A stretch of DNA of 29,366 bases from Carthagonibacter metallireducens (GTDB lineage: Bacteria > Gemmatimonadota > Gemmatimonadetes > Palauibacterales > Palauibacteraceae), in the NCBI GenBank assembly GCA_023554445.1, contig JAMJQQ010000069.1, positions 1 through 29,366 on the forward strand, given 5' to 3'. Under the pieces are notes generated by a model that had not been told where the DNA came from, did no database searches, and worked only from the letters and a program-made list of their open reading frames with translations. The translations under genes and the position numbers were made by a program. Below are positions 1-7,252 of this stretch, piece by piece; positions within the stretch are counted from its first letter, which is position 1; each line of letters starts with the position of its first letter.

Positions 1-28
1 GTCGCAGGTTCGAGTCCTGCCGGGCCCA
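1..28 (+). tRNA. 3' end of a tRNA gene (partial, cut by window start)
   Basis: The sequence shows a complete T-arm: a GCAGG stem at 4-8, the loop TTCGAGT at 9-15 and the stem CCTGC at 16-20. The 3' acceptor strand CGGGCCC (21-27) and discriminator A28 follow. The 5' half and the anticodon lie outside the window, so the isotype cannot be read; the missing 5' acceptor strand should be GGGCCCG. CCA is not encoded, because the next bases are TT. Confidence 0.85.
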
Positions 29-59
29 TTCCTCCCGGAAATCGTCAGCAAGCCGTCAG

Positions 60-132
60 GTCGCAGGTAGTTCGACCGCTGCGCGGTCTCAATGTCTCGC
101 TGCGCTCGACGGCGAGTCCTGCCGGGCCCATT
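60..132 (+). repeat. Degenerate second copy of the tRNA 3' end, interrupted in the T-loop
   Basis: Bases 60-68 repeat the start of the window (GTCGCAGGT), and 113-132 repeat bases 11-30 exactly (CGAGTCC through CCCATT). Between them, bases 69-112 replace one base of the T-loop. The insert contains a perfect hairpin (GACCGC 74-79, GCGGTC 83-88) and the octamer CGCTGCGC twice (77-84 and 98-105). Similarity to copy 1 seems to continue downstream (31-48 against 133-150). This is a duplicated, broken tRNA tail, not a functional tRNA. Confidence 0.75.
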
Positions 133-173
133 GTTTCGGGACATCGTCGGCTGGATGGTGCGGTCGCTTTCGT

Positions 174-371
174 CTAAAACATCAGAAAGATATAGACGAC
201 GACTGCGGCGCCGCAGATGGCCATGCTGAACAGCCAGGCACCAGCTTGAGACTTCGCCTCCTGCGCGGGGCCGAGGACGGGTTTTCCTGGATCCTCGCGG
301 GCGCAGTGCGGGCAGCGCGGGGGCTGGCCGGCGACTTCGTGGCCGCAGTGACGACAGGGAAGGGTCTCCAT
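174..371 (-). CDS. Small zinc-ribbon, single-pass membrane protein
   Basis: The product is 65 residues. Its N-terminus has two CxxC knuckles (CRHC at residues 6-9 and CPHC at 20-23) typical of a zinc ribbon of the kind found in many short bacterial proteins. A hydrophobic segment at about residues 46-64 should anchor it in the inner membrane with the ribbon in the cytoplasm. The start is supported by GAGGAG (plus-strand 380-385) 8 nt upstream of the ATG. It lies 94 bp downstream of the beta-barrel gene on the same strand and may be co-transcribed with it. The function is unknown; zinc binding is inferred from the cysteine spacing alone. Confidence 0.7.
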   Translation of the reverse strand: METLPCRHCGHEVAGQPPRCPHCAREDPGKPVLGPAQEAKSQAGAWLFSMAICGAAVVVYIFLMF

Positions 372-465
372 TGGCGCCTCTCCTCAACTCGATCGAACAG
401 GAGGCCGACGATGCAATACCCACATCGCCGGCCCCGGTTCGCTCAGAAGCAACATCGAGCCGGGT

Positions 466-1416
466 TCAGAAGAAGCGCAAACCTCCGGTCAGCTGCAGCT
501 CGGTGCCGCTTCGGGTGAAGGTCGTGCCGCCGGTGCTCTCCGCGCTGACCGACAGGTAGCCGAGATAGACGCCGACATCGAGAGCGATCCAGCTTGCGAT
601 CGGGTAGGCGGTGCCTATCTCTCCGCCGAAGCCCCAGCCACTCTCGCCGATGTTCACACCGCCCTCGTAGGCGAACCAGTTGTAGCTCGCGCGTCCCAGC
701 ACGTACGGCCGGAACTTCGTCGTCGGAATGAACAGGGTGTATCGCGGCTCGACGTAGGCCGACCACTTGTTCATGTTCTCATCGAGCCCGATTACGTCGT
801 GCGTCGTCCAGCTTCCGCCGATCCCCGCCCCGAGTCCACTCTCCCAGATGTAGAACAGCTTGACATCCGCTCCGATTCCGTCCTTCTCGCTGTCGAAGTC
901 CTCTCCCATCAGCGAGGTGAACAGGAAGGAGACCTGGGCCCGCCAGCCCGAGAGCAGCGAGCGGAGCTCTTCGGTCTGCGTGTCGAGGACCATTGCATCG
1001 CCACCCTCGAGGCGCACGACGATGCGTTCGGCCTGTCCCCAGAAGAAATGCCCGGCCGGCACCTGCTCACATCCTTCCGCGGCGTCGCCCAGACTCTCGT
1101 ACTGCGGAACGAGAAGAGCCGACTGACGGGCGCCGCACCCGAGGAGCATGACGTTCACCCGCGTGCCCTGCTGGATATCGAGCCTGAGTTCTTCGACCGC
1201 TACGAGACCCGTGCTGCCCGTGGTGCCGATCGGCTGAATGCTCCTGCGCACGACGGCCCCGACCTCCACGCCGGAAGCCGGCATACCGCCCTCCTCGACT
1301 CGCACGATCAGGGTTCCGGTAGCCCGTTGCCCCAGTAGGACCGATGGTTCGAGTGTGAGAGCCATCACGACGTACACGGCGATCCCCGCCGCTCTATACA
1401 GCCGTTTTGCAGTCAT
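466..1416 (-). CDS. Outer-membrane beta-barrel protein with N-terminal carboxypeptidase-regulatory-like domain
   Basis: The 316-residue product begins with a Sec signal peptide (basic MTAKR, hydrophobic stretch to about residue 29). A small domain at about 33-105 resembles the carboxypeptidase regulatory-like beta-sandwich often fused to outer-membrane proteins (TGTLIVRV, then G.V.AVEEL). From about residue 150 the chain has alternating amphipathic strands rich in aromatic and glycine residues, and it ends in Phe-Phe, the usual BAM recognition signal, so it should form a barrel of roughly 8 strands. The open frame extends to 1734, but the longer form has no signal peptide and runs through the divergent promoter region, so the ATG at 1416 was chosen. 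The ligand or role is not evident. Confidence 0.75.
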   Translation of the reverse strand: MTAKRLYRAAGIAVYVVMALTLEPSVLLGQRATGTLIVRVEEGGMPASGVEVGAVVRRSIQPIGTTGSTGLVAVEELRLDIQQGTRVNVMLLGCGARQSALLVPQYESLGDAAEGCEQVPAGHFFWGQAERIVVRLEGGDAMVLDTQTEELRSLLSGWRAQVSFLFTSLMGEDFDSEKDGIGADVKLFYIWESGLGAGIGGSWTTHDVIGLDENMNKWSAYVEPRYTLFIPTTKFRPYVLGRASYNWFAYEGGVNIGESGWGFGGEIGTAYPIASWIALDVGVYLGYLSVSAESTGGTTFTRSGTELQLTGGLRFF

Positions 1417-1727
1417 TTGCAGGACCTCTCGTTCCCATATTCGACGTTCGTCGGGTCGCGAATTCGCTTTGAGATGCTTGCCAGCCGGGCAGAAATCATA
1501 CCATCTTGGCCACTTCGAGAGTACAGGTCGGCCGGCGTGGCCCAGTAGTGACAGGGCGGCGCCGGCTGTCGCATCCCCGCCACATTGGCGGCGGGCCTCT
1601 CTCGGCTGGCGCCGATAGATGACTGGAAAATGGCGACTTTCTGAGATGCGGCAACGGGCACCAGACTTGCCCGTAGTGCGTGGAAACATCTGACGACGAG
1701 TCGCACGAGGAAATAAGGAGACATTCG
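1417..1727. other. Divergent intergenic region
   Basis: This 311-bp stretch separates the minus-strand barrel gene from the plus-strand lipoprotein gene, so it should hold two promoters. On the minus strand TATGAT (plus 1495-1500) matches a -10 box at five of six positions, but no good -35 sits at the right distance. A perfect 7-bp hairpin (1654-1660 with 1668-1674) lies in the probable leader of the plus-strand gene. I see no gene here; the long minus-strand frames crossing it lack protein-like features. Confidence 0.45.
1495..1500 (-). promoter_or_regulatory. Possible -10 box for the beta-barrel gene
   Basis: Read on the minus strand these bases are TATGAT, one mismatch from the sigma-70 consensus, and would place the transcript start about 70 bp upstream of the ATG at 1416. 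The hexamer 17 nt upstream matches the -35 consensus poorly, so this is a weak call. Confidence 0.25.
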
Positions 1728-2600
1728 ATGACAAGACGTTTCAGGCTGGTGGCCGCCTCTCTGGTCGGTTGGGCCCTGATGGCAGGTTGCGGCAGCGACG
1801 ACGACGGTCCTACGAATCCACCGCCGGTCATTCCCGGCGGACCGACGGCGACCATCACCGGGCCGGTCAGCGGAAGCAGCTACACCGCCGGACAGCGGAT
1901 CGAGTTTCGCGGCATGGCCACGGACGATGAGGACGGCATGCTCGGCGACGATGCGCTCGCCTGGACGTCCAGCCGGGATGGCGCTATCGGGACGGGGTCC
2001 AGCTTCGATTACAATGGCCTGAGCGAAGGGACGCACACGGTCACCCTGACCGCGACCGACTCCGATGGGCTGCGGGGCACGGCGCAGATCACGGTCACGG
2101 TCAACGCAGTTCCGGTTCTTCCGCCTGTTCCGCCGGGAGCGGTGATCCTGCAGGACGACATGGATGACGAGAACAACGGCCAGGCGACGACCAACTATAC
2201 GGGCTTCGAGAACTGGAACGTCACGCGACAGTGCGTCGACCTTCACGGTCCCGGTTCGATCGACCCGGTGCCGGGTAACGGGCTCTACATCGATATGGAC
2301 GGCAGCTGCAACGTGGCCGGCCGCATGGAGTCGAAGCAGAATTACGCGCTCGATCCGGGCACGTACAGGTTCGAGATGGTTCTGGCGGGCAACAACCAGA
2401 ACGGGCCCACCGACACCATGGACATCACGATCGGCAGCCTGTTCTCGACCACCCTGGTCGTACCGGAGGACGAGAGCTTCAACATCCGGGAGTGGACCTT
2501 CAACGTACCGGCCGCGACCACGGCGACGATCGTCATGGACCACGCGGGTGGCGACCAGCAGGGAATTCTGATCGATGCGATCCGGCTGAGCCGGGACTAG
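1728..2600 (+). CDS. Secreted lipoprotein with Ig-like domain and C-terminal beta-rich domain
   Basis: The 290-residue product has a lipoprotein signal ending in MAGC (Cys21), followed by an acidic linker (GSDDDG). Residues about 37-127 look like an Ig/PKD-type fold (TATITGP start, GTHTVTLTATDSDG near the end). Residues about 136-290 match, by pattern, an exported domain seen in surface and PEP-CTERM-type proteins: F.NWNV, then VDLHG, PGNGLYIDMDG and a closing IDAIRL strand. The start at 1728 has AAGGAG (1715-1720) 7 nt upstream; the in-frame ATG at 1680 would bury the signal peptide behind 16 charged residues. It is followed at once by a strong terminator, so it is probably the last or only gene of its unit. 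It is likely a surface or periplasmic binding protein; the ligand is unknown. Confidence 0.8.
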   Translation: MTRRFRLVAASLVGWALMAGCGSDDDGPTNPPPVIPGGPTATITGPVSGSSYTAGQRIEFRGMATDDEDGMLGDDALAWTSSRDGAIGTGSSFDYNGLSEGTHTVTLTATDSDGLRGTAQITVTVNAVPVLPPVPPGAVILQDDMDDENNGQATTNYTGFENWNVTRQCVDLHGPGSIDPVPGNGLYIDMDGSCNVAGRMESKQNYALDPGTYRFEMVLAGNNQNGPTDTMDITIGSLFSTTLVVPEDESFNIREWTFNVPAATTATIVMDHAGGDQQGILIDAIRLSRD

Positions 2601-2627
2601 CCGGCGAGCGAATTTCGTGTCGCAAGG

Positions 2628-2663
2628 GCGGCCGGTGCTCTTCGGGAGCGCCGGCCGCTTTTT
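2628..2663 (+). terminator. Rho-independent terminator after the Ig-like lipoprotein gene
   Basis: A 13-bp stem (2628-2640 pairing with 2646-2658, one G-T pair) encloses a short TTCGG loop and is followed directly by five T residues (2659-2663). It begins 28 bp after the stop codon at 2600. This is the only hairpin in the window with a clear T tract. Confidence 0.9.
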
Positions 2664-2743
2664 GCGTGCAGGGAGGGGTGCTTCGCGCTCGGCTTGCCTG
2701 TGGGCGAGAGGATGCCGATCGTTCGCACGCTGGAGTTCCATCC

Positions 2744-3586
2744 ATGAAAGGCGGAAAGATGCGGTTGAGGAAGAAGCTGCTGATAGGGTCTGTCGCAGTC
2801 ACTGCGGCGACTGCGGCCTGCGGAGGGGGGCGCGCACCGGTCTATGTCTACTCTGAGACCGATGCGCCGCTCAGTTATCACTACGCCACGAAGGGAAAAC
2901 AGGCCGTCGAGACCCCGAACGGGACCTCGGGCAGCGGATTCGACACCGAAGCCGTTATGTTGCTGGACCTCGGTTCCGCCTCGCCCGAAGGGCGCACGTT
3001 CTCCATCGAATTCGAGGCCTTCGATGCCACGCTCGAAGGTCAGATGGGATCGAGGGAGGTGGACGGGGCATCGATCCGAGGCCTGTTATTCCGGGGCATT
3101 ACCGGTCCGGCCGGTTCCATTCAGATGGTCGAGACCCCCGCCGTCCGGGCGGGCGCCTACGATCAGAACAGCCTGCTCGCCATGTTTCCAGACATCCTCG
3201 CCCCGCTTCCTCCGGGTGGGGACGCGTCAAGGGGAGACTGGCCCCATGCGTGGGTCCTTCCGACGGGCGGTGGCCTCGAGGGCGAGACGAGTTACACCGG
3301 AACGGCCCGGTTCGCCGGAGACACCACCTGGAACGGCATCGAGGCGAGACTGATCGTCTCGGAGGGGGCGGTCCATGCGGACGGAACGGGAACGCCCGAA
3401 GGCGCGCCCGGCGAGGTGGCGCTGAGCGCAAGCGGTTCGGCGAGCGCGACCTATGTCTGGGATCCCGCCAGCGGGGTGCTTCTCGCCATGAAGGCCGAGT
3501 CACGCAGCGAGGGCAGCGTGCTCGCGATGGGATTCGATCTGCCGATCGAAATCGAGTCGGAGCGGCACGCAGAACTGGTCCGCTGA
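2744..3586 (+). CDS. Exported protein of unknown function, possible lipoprotein
   Basis: The 280-residue product starts with a basic region (MKGGKMRLRKK) and a hydrophobic alanine-rich stretch ending in AAC at residue 26, followed by GGG. This resembles a lipoprotein signal, although the -3 residue is Thr, which is atypical. The rest is beta-rich and moderately acidic, with repeated short strands and no cysteine cluster or catalytic motif that I recognise. ATG at 2744 has GGAG 8-9 nt upstream; ATG at 2759 is an alternative with a weaker purine stretch, and both keep the signal. It follows the terminator at 2628-2663, so it has its own promoter, and a hairpin without a T tract follows it. Function unknown. 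Confidence 0.7.
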   Translation: MKGGKMRLRKKLLIGSVAVTAATAACGGGRAPVYVYSETDAPLSYHYATKGKQAVETPNGTSGSGFDTEAVMLLDLGSASPEGRTFSIEFEAFDATLEGQMGSREVDGASIRGLLFRGITGPAGSIQMVETPAVRAGAYDQNSLLAMFPDILAPLPPGGDASRGDWPHAWVLPTGGGLEGETSYTGTARFAGDTTWNGIEARLIVSEGAVHADGTGTPEGAPGEVALSASGSASATYVWDPASGVLLAMKAESRSEGSVLAMGFDLPIEIESERHAELVR

Positions 3587-3592
3587 TCCGCC

Positions 3593-3618
3593 CGTCCGGC
3601 CCGTCTCAGGGCCGGACG
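3593..3618. terminator. Hairpin between convergent genes, candidate bidirectional terminator
   Basis: A perfect 10-bp stem (3593-3602 with 3609-3618) encloses a 6-nt loop. It sits just after the plus-strand stop at 3586 and overlaps the stop codon of the convergent fibronectin-III gene at 3606. Neither side has a T tract, so it is a weaker terminator than the one at 2628 if it works at all. Confidence 0.5.
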
Positions 3619-4331
3619 ACTCGAAGCCCGACCGGGGGAGCCGGAGGTGTGGTATCCGGCGGCGGCGGGGTCAGCACCACGACGGGGTCCGTCGATTCGC
3701 CCGCCAGCCCGGAGCCGTTGACGGCCCGAACCCGGTAGGTGTACTCCTCCTCGGGTTCGACGGTCTCGTCAGCCCACGACAGGTCTTCGGTCTCACCCCT
3801 CTTCTTGTCGTCGCGCAGAACCACGTACCCGGCGATGCCCGACTCCGGATCCTCTGCGGCACCCCATGAGAGCTGCACGGTGAACGGGTCGGGCGTCGAA
3901 GCCGAGAGAAGTCCCGGAGGACCGGGGGGAGTTGCGTCCTCCGTACGCGCCGTGACCGGGTCACTGGGGTCGCTTCGCCGCCACCGGGAGTCGAAGGCCA
4001 CCACGTGCCAGGTATACTCGGTCCACGGCTCGAGCCCTCGATCCGTCCATCCGTCGTTGTCGTCGTCGTCGACGGCGGCGATCGCCTCCCCATTCCGATA
4101 CACGAAGTAGAACTCGGTGTCGGAGCCGCCCTTGCCTTCATCCCAGGAGAGCCGGACTCTGTCGGGACCGCGCACCTCCGCCTGCAGATCGGTAGGACGT
4201 CCAGGGGCGATTCCCGGCGGACCACCGTCCGCCACGACGCTCAGGGGCAGGGGACTGGCGCAGATCGCCGCCACGAGCAGAAGTCGTCGGCCACGGGGCT
4301 GGTCCCGGTCTGCGCGCCTAAGCCTCATCAT
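3606..4331 (-). CDS. Secreted protein with two fibronectin type III domains
   Basis: The 241-residue product has an N-terminal signal peptide (arginine-rich start, hydrophobic LLLVAAICASPLPL, likely cleavage near residue 35). Two fibronectin type III domains follow at about residues 42-130 and 136-220, each with the LSW core and the Y.Y.V or Y.W.V strand typical of the fold. After a proline hinge (TPPPPDTTPP) the last residues, PVGLRVV, look like the first strand of a third such domain, and the protein then stops. Its ATG overlaps the stop of the upstream lipoprotein gene (ATGA at 4328-4331), so the two are probably translated together. Such domains mediate protein or carbohydrate contact at the cell surface; the partner is unknown. 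Confidence 0.8.
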   Translation of the reverse strand: MMRLRRADRDQPRGRRLLLVAAICASPLPLSVVADGGPPGIAPGRPTDLQAEVRGPDRVRLSWDEGKGGSDTEFYFVYRNGEAIAAVDDDDNDGWTDRGLEPWTEYTWHVVAFDSRWRRSDPSDPVTARTEDATPPGPPGLLSASTPDPFTVQLSWGAAEDPESGIAGYVVLRDDKKRGETEDLSWADETVEPEEEYTYRVRAVNGSGLAGESTDPVVVLTPPPPDTTPPAPPVGLRVVRP

Positions 4332-4747
4332 CTGGCACCCACCTCCACCTGCACCGACTCCGATGGCATGCTCTCGTTTCCAGCCGTGTCGACCGCCGTC
4401 ACGGCGAAGTGCCAGGCGCCGGCCGAGAGACCGGTCACCAGACCCTCGGCTTCGAAACCAACCTCGATCGAGCCACCGGTTTCCATCAGCGTTTCGGAGG
4501 CCGGGGCGAAGTAGAGCCTGAACCCCTCGAGGTCACCGAGGGGCTCGCCCTCGGCATCCGTCTCGGGTGGAAGCCAGCGGAGCTGGACGGAGTAGCGTGC
4601 CTCCGGGCCGGGTGTCCCGGGGCCGACGGGATCATCGGCTCCGCCCGGTGCTTCCGGTACGCACCCGGTCAGCACCGAGGCGGAGAAGGCGATCAGAGTC
4701 CCCGCCAGGCCGGTTCGAGCGCATCTGCTGTCGCGTATCTGCCACAC
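4328..4747 (-). CDS. Fibronectin type III domain lipoprotein
   Basis: The 139-residue product uses a GTG start. Its signal ends in a canonical lipobox LTGC (Cys29), so it should be lipid-anchored, probably in the outer membrane. After a Gly/Pro linker (about 30-50) one fibronectin type III domain fills the rest (LRWLPP, GFRLYF, FAVTAVDTAGNES). GGAGG lies 11 nt upstream of the GTG, a slightly long spacing. It is the first gene of a two-gene unit with the downstream two-domain protein, whose start it overlaps by 4 nt. The two may form one surface complex or be halves of an ancestral longer protein; that is inference. Confidence 0.75.
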   Translation of the reverse strand: MWQIRDSRCARTGLAGTLIAFSASVLTGCVPEAPGGADDPVGPGTPGPEARYSVQLRWLPPETDAEGEPLGDLEGFRLYFAPASETLMETGGSIEVGFEAEGLVTGLSAGAWHFAVTAVDTAGNESMPSESVQVEVGAR

Positions 4748-4932
4748 CGTCGTAATTGCCTCCGTCGGGTGACGGTTGCCGTTCTTGCTTGAATTTCAGC
4801 GTCGGGCCGGGCTTTGTCCCGATTGAGCCCTCGCCAGCGATGCCGTACGGGGATTGAGGAGGCAAACTCCCTGCCAGCCCGGCGCGTCGAGCGTCGGGCG
4901 CGATTCGGCTCGATGCTGTAGGTTCTCGGCGG

Positions 4933-5793
4933 ATGACACACGAGATGCGCGACAAGACGGTTCTCGTCACCGGGGCGAGCGCCGGGATCGGTCTGGCTGC
5001 GGCGGCGGCGCTGGCACGCATGGGCGCGCACGTCCTGATGGCGAGTCGAAACCGGGAGCGGGGCGAGACAGCGGTCCGCTCGGTCTCGCAAGAAATTCCC
5101 GAAGCCCGGCTGGACCTTCTCCTGGCCGATCTGTCGAGGCCTGAGGGAGTGCGGGCGCTGGCCGACCAGGTGCTCGACGTCGCCGATCGACTCGACGTTC
5201 TGGTGAACAATGCCGGCGTGTACACCCGGCGGAGGGAGAGCACGGCCGACGGATTCGAGTTGCAGTTCGCCGTCAACCACCTCGCACCGTTTCTCCTCAC
5301 TCACCTTCTTCGCGAGCGTCTGGAGGCGTCGGCGCCGGCCCGGATCGTGACGGTCTCATCGGAGGCGCACCGGCGCGGACGGATCGATTTCGACGATATC
5401 CACGGGGAGGCGGCGTATTCGGGCCTCGGCGCCTATACGCAGTCGAAGCTCGCGAACCTGCTGTTCAACCGGGAGCTGGCGCGGCGTCTGGCGGGAACGG
5501 GAGTGACGGCGAACGCGGTGCACCCGGGCGTGGTGGCGACCCGATTGCTGTTCGAAGGATTCGCGCCGTTGCGACTGCTCAAGCCGTTCCTCAAGACCCC
5601 GGAGCAGGGCGCGCGCACGATCGTCCAGGTGGCATCGGCTCCGGCTCTCGAACGCCTCACGGGACTGTATTTCATCGACGGCGAATCGGCGCGCCCCTCG
5701 GCACGTGCCCGCGACGATGATGCGGCCCGTCGCCTCTGGGACCTCAGCGCCCGATTGACGGGCATCGAAACAACGGAGAATCGGACTACATGA
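4933..5793 (+). CDS. Short-chain dehydrogenase/reductase (retinol-dehydrogenase-like SDR)
   Basis: The 286-residue product is a classical SDR. It has the Rossmann nucleotide-binding motif TGASAGIG at residues 13-20, NNAG at 92-95, the catalytic serine in VSS (about 142) and the active-site pair Tyr168 and Lys172 (YTQSK). The overall pattern, including VTVSSEAH and the AVHPGVV segment, is closest to the retinol dehydrogenase/WW-domain oxidoreductase-like group of NAD(P)-dependent enzymes. The substrate cannot be inferred. The start at 4933 has GGCGG just upstream; ATG at 4945 is an alternative. Its stop overlaps the helicase start (ATGA, 5790-5793), suggesting co-translation, although the two activities have no known link. 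Confidence 0.9.
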   Translation: MTHEMRDKTVLVTGASAGIGLAAAAALARMGAHVLMASRNRERGETAVRSVSQEIPEARLDLLLADLSRPEGVRALADQVLDVADRLDVLVNNAGVYTRRRESTADGFELQFAVNHLAPFLLTHLLRERLEASAPARIVTVSSEAHRRGRIDFDDIHGEAAYSGLGAYTQSKLANLLFNRELARRLAGTGVTANAVHPGVVATRLLFEGFAPLRLLKPFLKTPEQGARTIVQVASAPALERLTGLYFIDGESARPSARARDDDAARRLWDLSARLTGIETTENRTT

Positions 5794-7022
5794 CAGGACT
5801 ACCGGCGGAGAGCGGGTTCCACGGGCTCGGGCTCACGGAGCCGTTGCTCGACGCGATCGCCGATCGCGGATACACGGAACCCACGACGATTCAGGTGGAT
5901 GCGATCCCCCTGGCGCTGGGCGGAGGAGACGTGCTGGGCTGCGCACAGACCGGCACCGGGAAGACGGCGGCTTTCGTGCTGCCGATGCTTCAGCGCCTCG
6001 CCGAACTGCCCGAAGAGCACGGAACGGTGCGCGGGTTGATCCTCACGCCGACTCGCGAGCTCGCCGATCAGGTCGAGAAGGCAGTGGCACATTACGGCGC
6101 GCGGCTCTCGCTGGAGCCGCTCGTGGTATACGGAGGAGTTCCGATCGGGGCACAGATCAAGGACCTCAAGTTCGGTTGCGACGTTCTGGTGGCTACGCCC
6201 GGCCGACTCCTCGATCATCTCGAGCGAGGAACGGTCGATCTCGCCCGGGTGGAGGTGCTGGTCCTCGACGAGGCGGACCGAATGCTGGACATGGGCTTCA
6301 TCGATGACGTTCGGAAGATCGTTAGAAGCACTCCAGCCGACCGCCAGACCCTGCTGTTCTCGGCCACGATGCCGAACGCGATTCTCGGACTGGCCCACGA
6401 GATGATGCGCGACCCGGTCTCGGTGCAGGTCGGTTTCCAGACCGCCGCGTCGGGAATCACCGAAGTGCTTCACCCGGTGGATTACGCGGCCAAGCAGGGC
6501 CTGGTGCACCACCTCCTCGATTCCTGGGGAACGGGTCCCGCGATCGTGTTCACGCGGATGAAGAGCACCGCCGCGTATCTGTGCGAGTTCCTGAAGAAGA
6601 AGGGGGTCTCGGTGGACGACCTCCACGGCGATAAGAGCCAGGCCGACCGGAGCCGAAGCCTTACCAGCTTCCGGGAAGGGAAGACCCGCGTACTCGTAGC
6701 CACCAACGTGGCCGCCCGGGGCCTCGACATCGCGGGCATCACGCACGTGGTGAATTTCGACGTGCCCGACGATCCGAAGGACTACGTGCACCGGGTCGGC
6801 CGGACCGCTCGCGGCGATCAGACCGGTGACGCCGTCACGCTCATGTCCCCGCACGAGGTGATGATGGTTCGGGAAATCGAGAAGCTGACGGGAGCGCCGA
6901 TTCCCCGCGAGGTCGTGCCCGGGTTCGAGCCGACGTTCTCAGCGGATCTCGGACGCACGGAGGCGGTCGACGAGGATGCCGCACCCAAATCCCGTCTCTC
7001 CCGGGGCCGCCGTCGCCGCTGA
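5790..7022 (+). CDS. rhlE: DEAD-box ATP-dependent RNA helicase, RhlE-like
   Basis: The 410-residue product carries the full set of DEAD-box motifs: the Q motif (about 28-35), motif I AQTGTGKT at 52-59, Ia PTRELA at 87-92, Ib TPGR at 136-139, motif II DEAD at 160-163 and motif III SAT at 191-193. In the second RecA domain are ARGLD (motif V) and HRVGRTARG (motif VI). The C-terminal tail is short and basic (SRLSRGRRRR), as in RhlE proteins, and lacks the DbpA/CsdA RNA-binding domain. It should unwind short RNA duplexes in ribosome assembly or RNA decay. The RhlE name rests on length and tail, so a related subfamily is possible. Confidence 0.9.
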   Translation: MTGLPAESGFHGLGLTEPLLDAIADRGYTEPTTIQVDAIPLALGGGDVLGCAQTGTGKTAAFVLPMLQRLAELPEEHGTVRGLILTPTRELADQVEKAVAHYGARLSLEPLVVYGGVPIGAQIKDLKFGCDVLVATPGRLLDHLERGTVDLARVEVLVLDEADRMLDMGFIDDVRKIVRSTPADRQTLLFSATMPNAILGLAHEMMRDPVSVQVGFQTAASGITEVLHPVDYAAKQGLVHHLLDSWGTGPAIVFTRMKSTAAYLCEFLKKKGVSVDDLHGDKSQADRSRSLTSFREGKTRVLVATNVAARGLDIAGITHVVNFDVPDDPKDYVHRVGRTARGDQTGDAVTLMSPHEVMMVREIEKLTGAPIPREVVPGFEPTFSADLGRTEAVDEDAAPKSRLSRGRRRR

Positions 7023-7157
7023 GGGTCGGCCTCGTACTACTGACGGTCTTTCCTTGATTGCCTGTCCTCGCTGACGTAGCGGGGGCAAGCTGCCCGAGTT
7101 CGTGATAGATTGCACAAACCAAGCCGGCCACGGTGCAGTGGAGGCACGTTCGCGCTC

Positions 7158-7186
7158 TTGACAAAGTAGATATTCAAATATATCTA
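7158..7186 (+). promoter_or_regulatory. Promoter of the efflux operon
   Basis: A perfect -35 box TTGACA (7158-7163) is followed after 17 nt by TATCTA (7181-7186), a modest -10. This A/T-rich patch stands out in a GC-rich window and lies 67 bp upstream of the ArsR start. The -35 is secure; the exact -10 is not. Confidence 0.6.
7167..7186. promoter_or_regulatory. Inverted repeat, probable ArsR-family operator
   Basis: TAGATAT (7167-7173) and ATATCTA (7180-7186) form a perfect 7-bp inverted repeat with a 6-nt spacer, placed between the -35 and -10 boxes. ArsR/SmtB repressors bind A/T-rich dyads of this size, and the next gene encodes one, so autorepression by promoter blocking is the simplest reading. 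Confidence 0.65.
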
Positions 7187-7252
7187 TGTATACGTTATTG
7201 GGAGCGGCGATGAACCCGTGTCCCGGGACACTCTGAGTGTGGGGGATTCGGA

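Noticed and set aside
1..132. tRNA tail duplication as attL/attR of a genomic island
   Set aside because: The two copies are only about 30 bp apart and no integrase or phage gene lies between or next to them within the window, so a simple island boundary is not supported.
466..1734. N-terminal extension of the beta-barrel gene to 1734
   Set aside because: The extra 106 residues are arginine-rich, precede a clear signal peptide and would run through the divergent promoter region and into the lipoprotein leader.
7023..7110. Terminator after the DEAD-box helicase gene
   Set aside because: A 7-bp imperfect stem and a small 5-bp stem are present, but neither is followed by T residues, so no terminator is called.
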